This document shows, in pieces, positions 63,743 to 64,000 of a stretch of 64,000 nt of DNA. This stretch comes from a gamma proteobacterium symbiont of Ctena orbiculata (GTDB taxonomy: Bacteria; Pseudomonadota; Gammaproteobacteria; Chromatiales; Chromatiaceae): contig NATW01000114.1 of the NCBI GenBank assembly GCA_003094555.1, forward strand, positions 1-64,000, written 5' to 3'. Position numbers and translations under genes: made by a program. How positions within the stretch are numbered: the first letter of the stretch is position 1; each line of letters begins with the position of its first letter. Under the pieces are notes generated by a model. It had not been told where the DNA came from. It did not search any database and saw nothing but the letters and a program-made list of their open reading frames with translations.

Positions 63743-63925
63743 CTAGGAGGACTCTTCCGACTGTTCTCTTTTTATACGCTCGTAGATCTCTTCCCGGTGC
63801 ACGGTCACATCCCGTGGTGCATTCACGCCAATGCGTACTTGATTACCTTTAACGCCTAGTACAGTAACCGTAACCTCATCTCCAATCATCAGGGTTTCGC
63901 CAACACGGCGAGTCAGTATTAACAT
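63743..63925 (-). CDS. csrA: CsrA, carbon storage regulator
   Basis: This 60-residue RNA-binding protein matches CsrA/RsmA over its whole length ([40 protein letters not shown]). The conserved Arg in RVGE and the VHREEIY stretch that contact GGA motifs are present. GGAG precedes the ATG, which itself could be a CsrA target. It binds GGA hairpins in mRNA leaders and controls glycolysis/gluconeogenesis, motility and biofilm; it may affect the carbon genes in this window, though that is not shown. Confidence 0.97.
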   Translation of the reverse strand: MLILTRRVGETLMIGDEVTVTVLGVKGNQVRIGVNAPRDVTVHREEIYERIKREQSEESS

Positions 63926-64000
63926 GTCCAGTCTCCATGTAGTTCCTTGAGTTTGTGGTGGGCTTCGATTTGGTAACTACTAAATCTCAGCGCCACCATT

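Noticed and set aside
1-64000. CRISPR arrays, insertion sequences, prophage genes, rRNA genes, Rubisco and carboxysome shell genes
   Set aside because: I looked for repeated direct spacers, transposase or phage motifs, rRNA-like stretches, and Rubisco/shell protein motifs and found none in this window.

Overview
The window comes from the chromosome of a gammaproteobacterium. CsrA followed by tRNA-Ser(GCU), the pepA-holC pair, lptF-lptG, ppsA-ppsR, aceBA/aceK and ppnN all point there. The carbon genes (a DAB-type inorganic carbon pump, a SulP permease, a carbonic-anhydrase homologue) suggest a chemolithoautotroph, most likely a sulfur oxidiser of the Chromatiales/Sedimenticolaceae type. That last step is inference: no Rubisco, carboxysome or sulfur-oxidation gene lies in the window.

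Layout. 1-1.2 kb: 3' end of an RND efflux pump. 1.5-1.9 kb: small Cys-rich protein. 2.1-13.4 kb: a six-gene same-strand run of SulP permease, NuoM-like subunit, DabA, NuoL-like DabB and two more NuoM-like subunits. 13.4-14.5 kb: a beta-carbonic-anhydrase-like protein on the opposite strand. 14.8-18 kb: BolA-like protein, malate dehydrogenase and PpnN. 18.3-24.7 kb: an envelope-lipid cluster with two GT-C glycosyltransferases, one GT2, two PAP2 phosphatases and one LPG-synthase-type membrane protein. 24.8-26.4 kb: a CNNM/CorC-type protein and an RraA-like protein. 26.7-31.7 kb: the glyoxylate shunt (aceA, aceB, divergent aceK). 31.7-35.1 kb: sugar transferase, tautomerase, adenylate kinase and a lytic transglycosylase lipoprotein. 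35.6-49.5 kb: rnfB, a giant pyruvate:ferredoxin oxidoreductase, rnfCDGEA, a small Cys-rich membrane protein, ppsA and ppsR. 49.8-53.4 kb: adenylate cyclase, TPR lipoprotein and a DUF3943 protein. 53.5-58.3 kb: lptG/lptF, pepA, holC and an acidic small protein. 58.4-62.6 kb: a membrane protein, then a PhnD-type binding protein with a GGDEF-EAL protein. 62.8-64 kb: a small ORF, a tRNA-derived inverted repeat, tRNA-Ser and csrA.

How the genes may work together. The 2-14 kb block looks like an energised bicarbonate/CO2 accumulation machine built from several ion-translocating subunits. The 35-49 kb block looks like a unit that uses the ion gradient to make reduced ferredoxin (Rnf), carboxylates acetyl-CoA to pyruvate (PFOR) and lifts pyruvate to PEP (PpsA, controlled by PpsR). 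It can also run the other way. Together with aceA/aceB/aceK and malate dehydrogenase it gives two routes for C2 assimilation, which suits a mixotroph.

The most interesting points are the enlarged DAB locus with a CsoSCA-like carbonic anhydrase beside it; the Rnf operon of the clostridial/Bacteroidetes gene order, split by a 1,648-residue PFOR carrying its own C-terminal ferredoxin domain; a glycosyltransferase frame with no stop before it has read through the whole next gene; and a family of short GC-rich palindromes in intergenic DNA.
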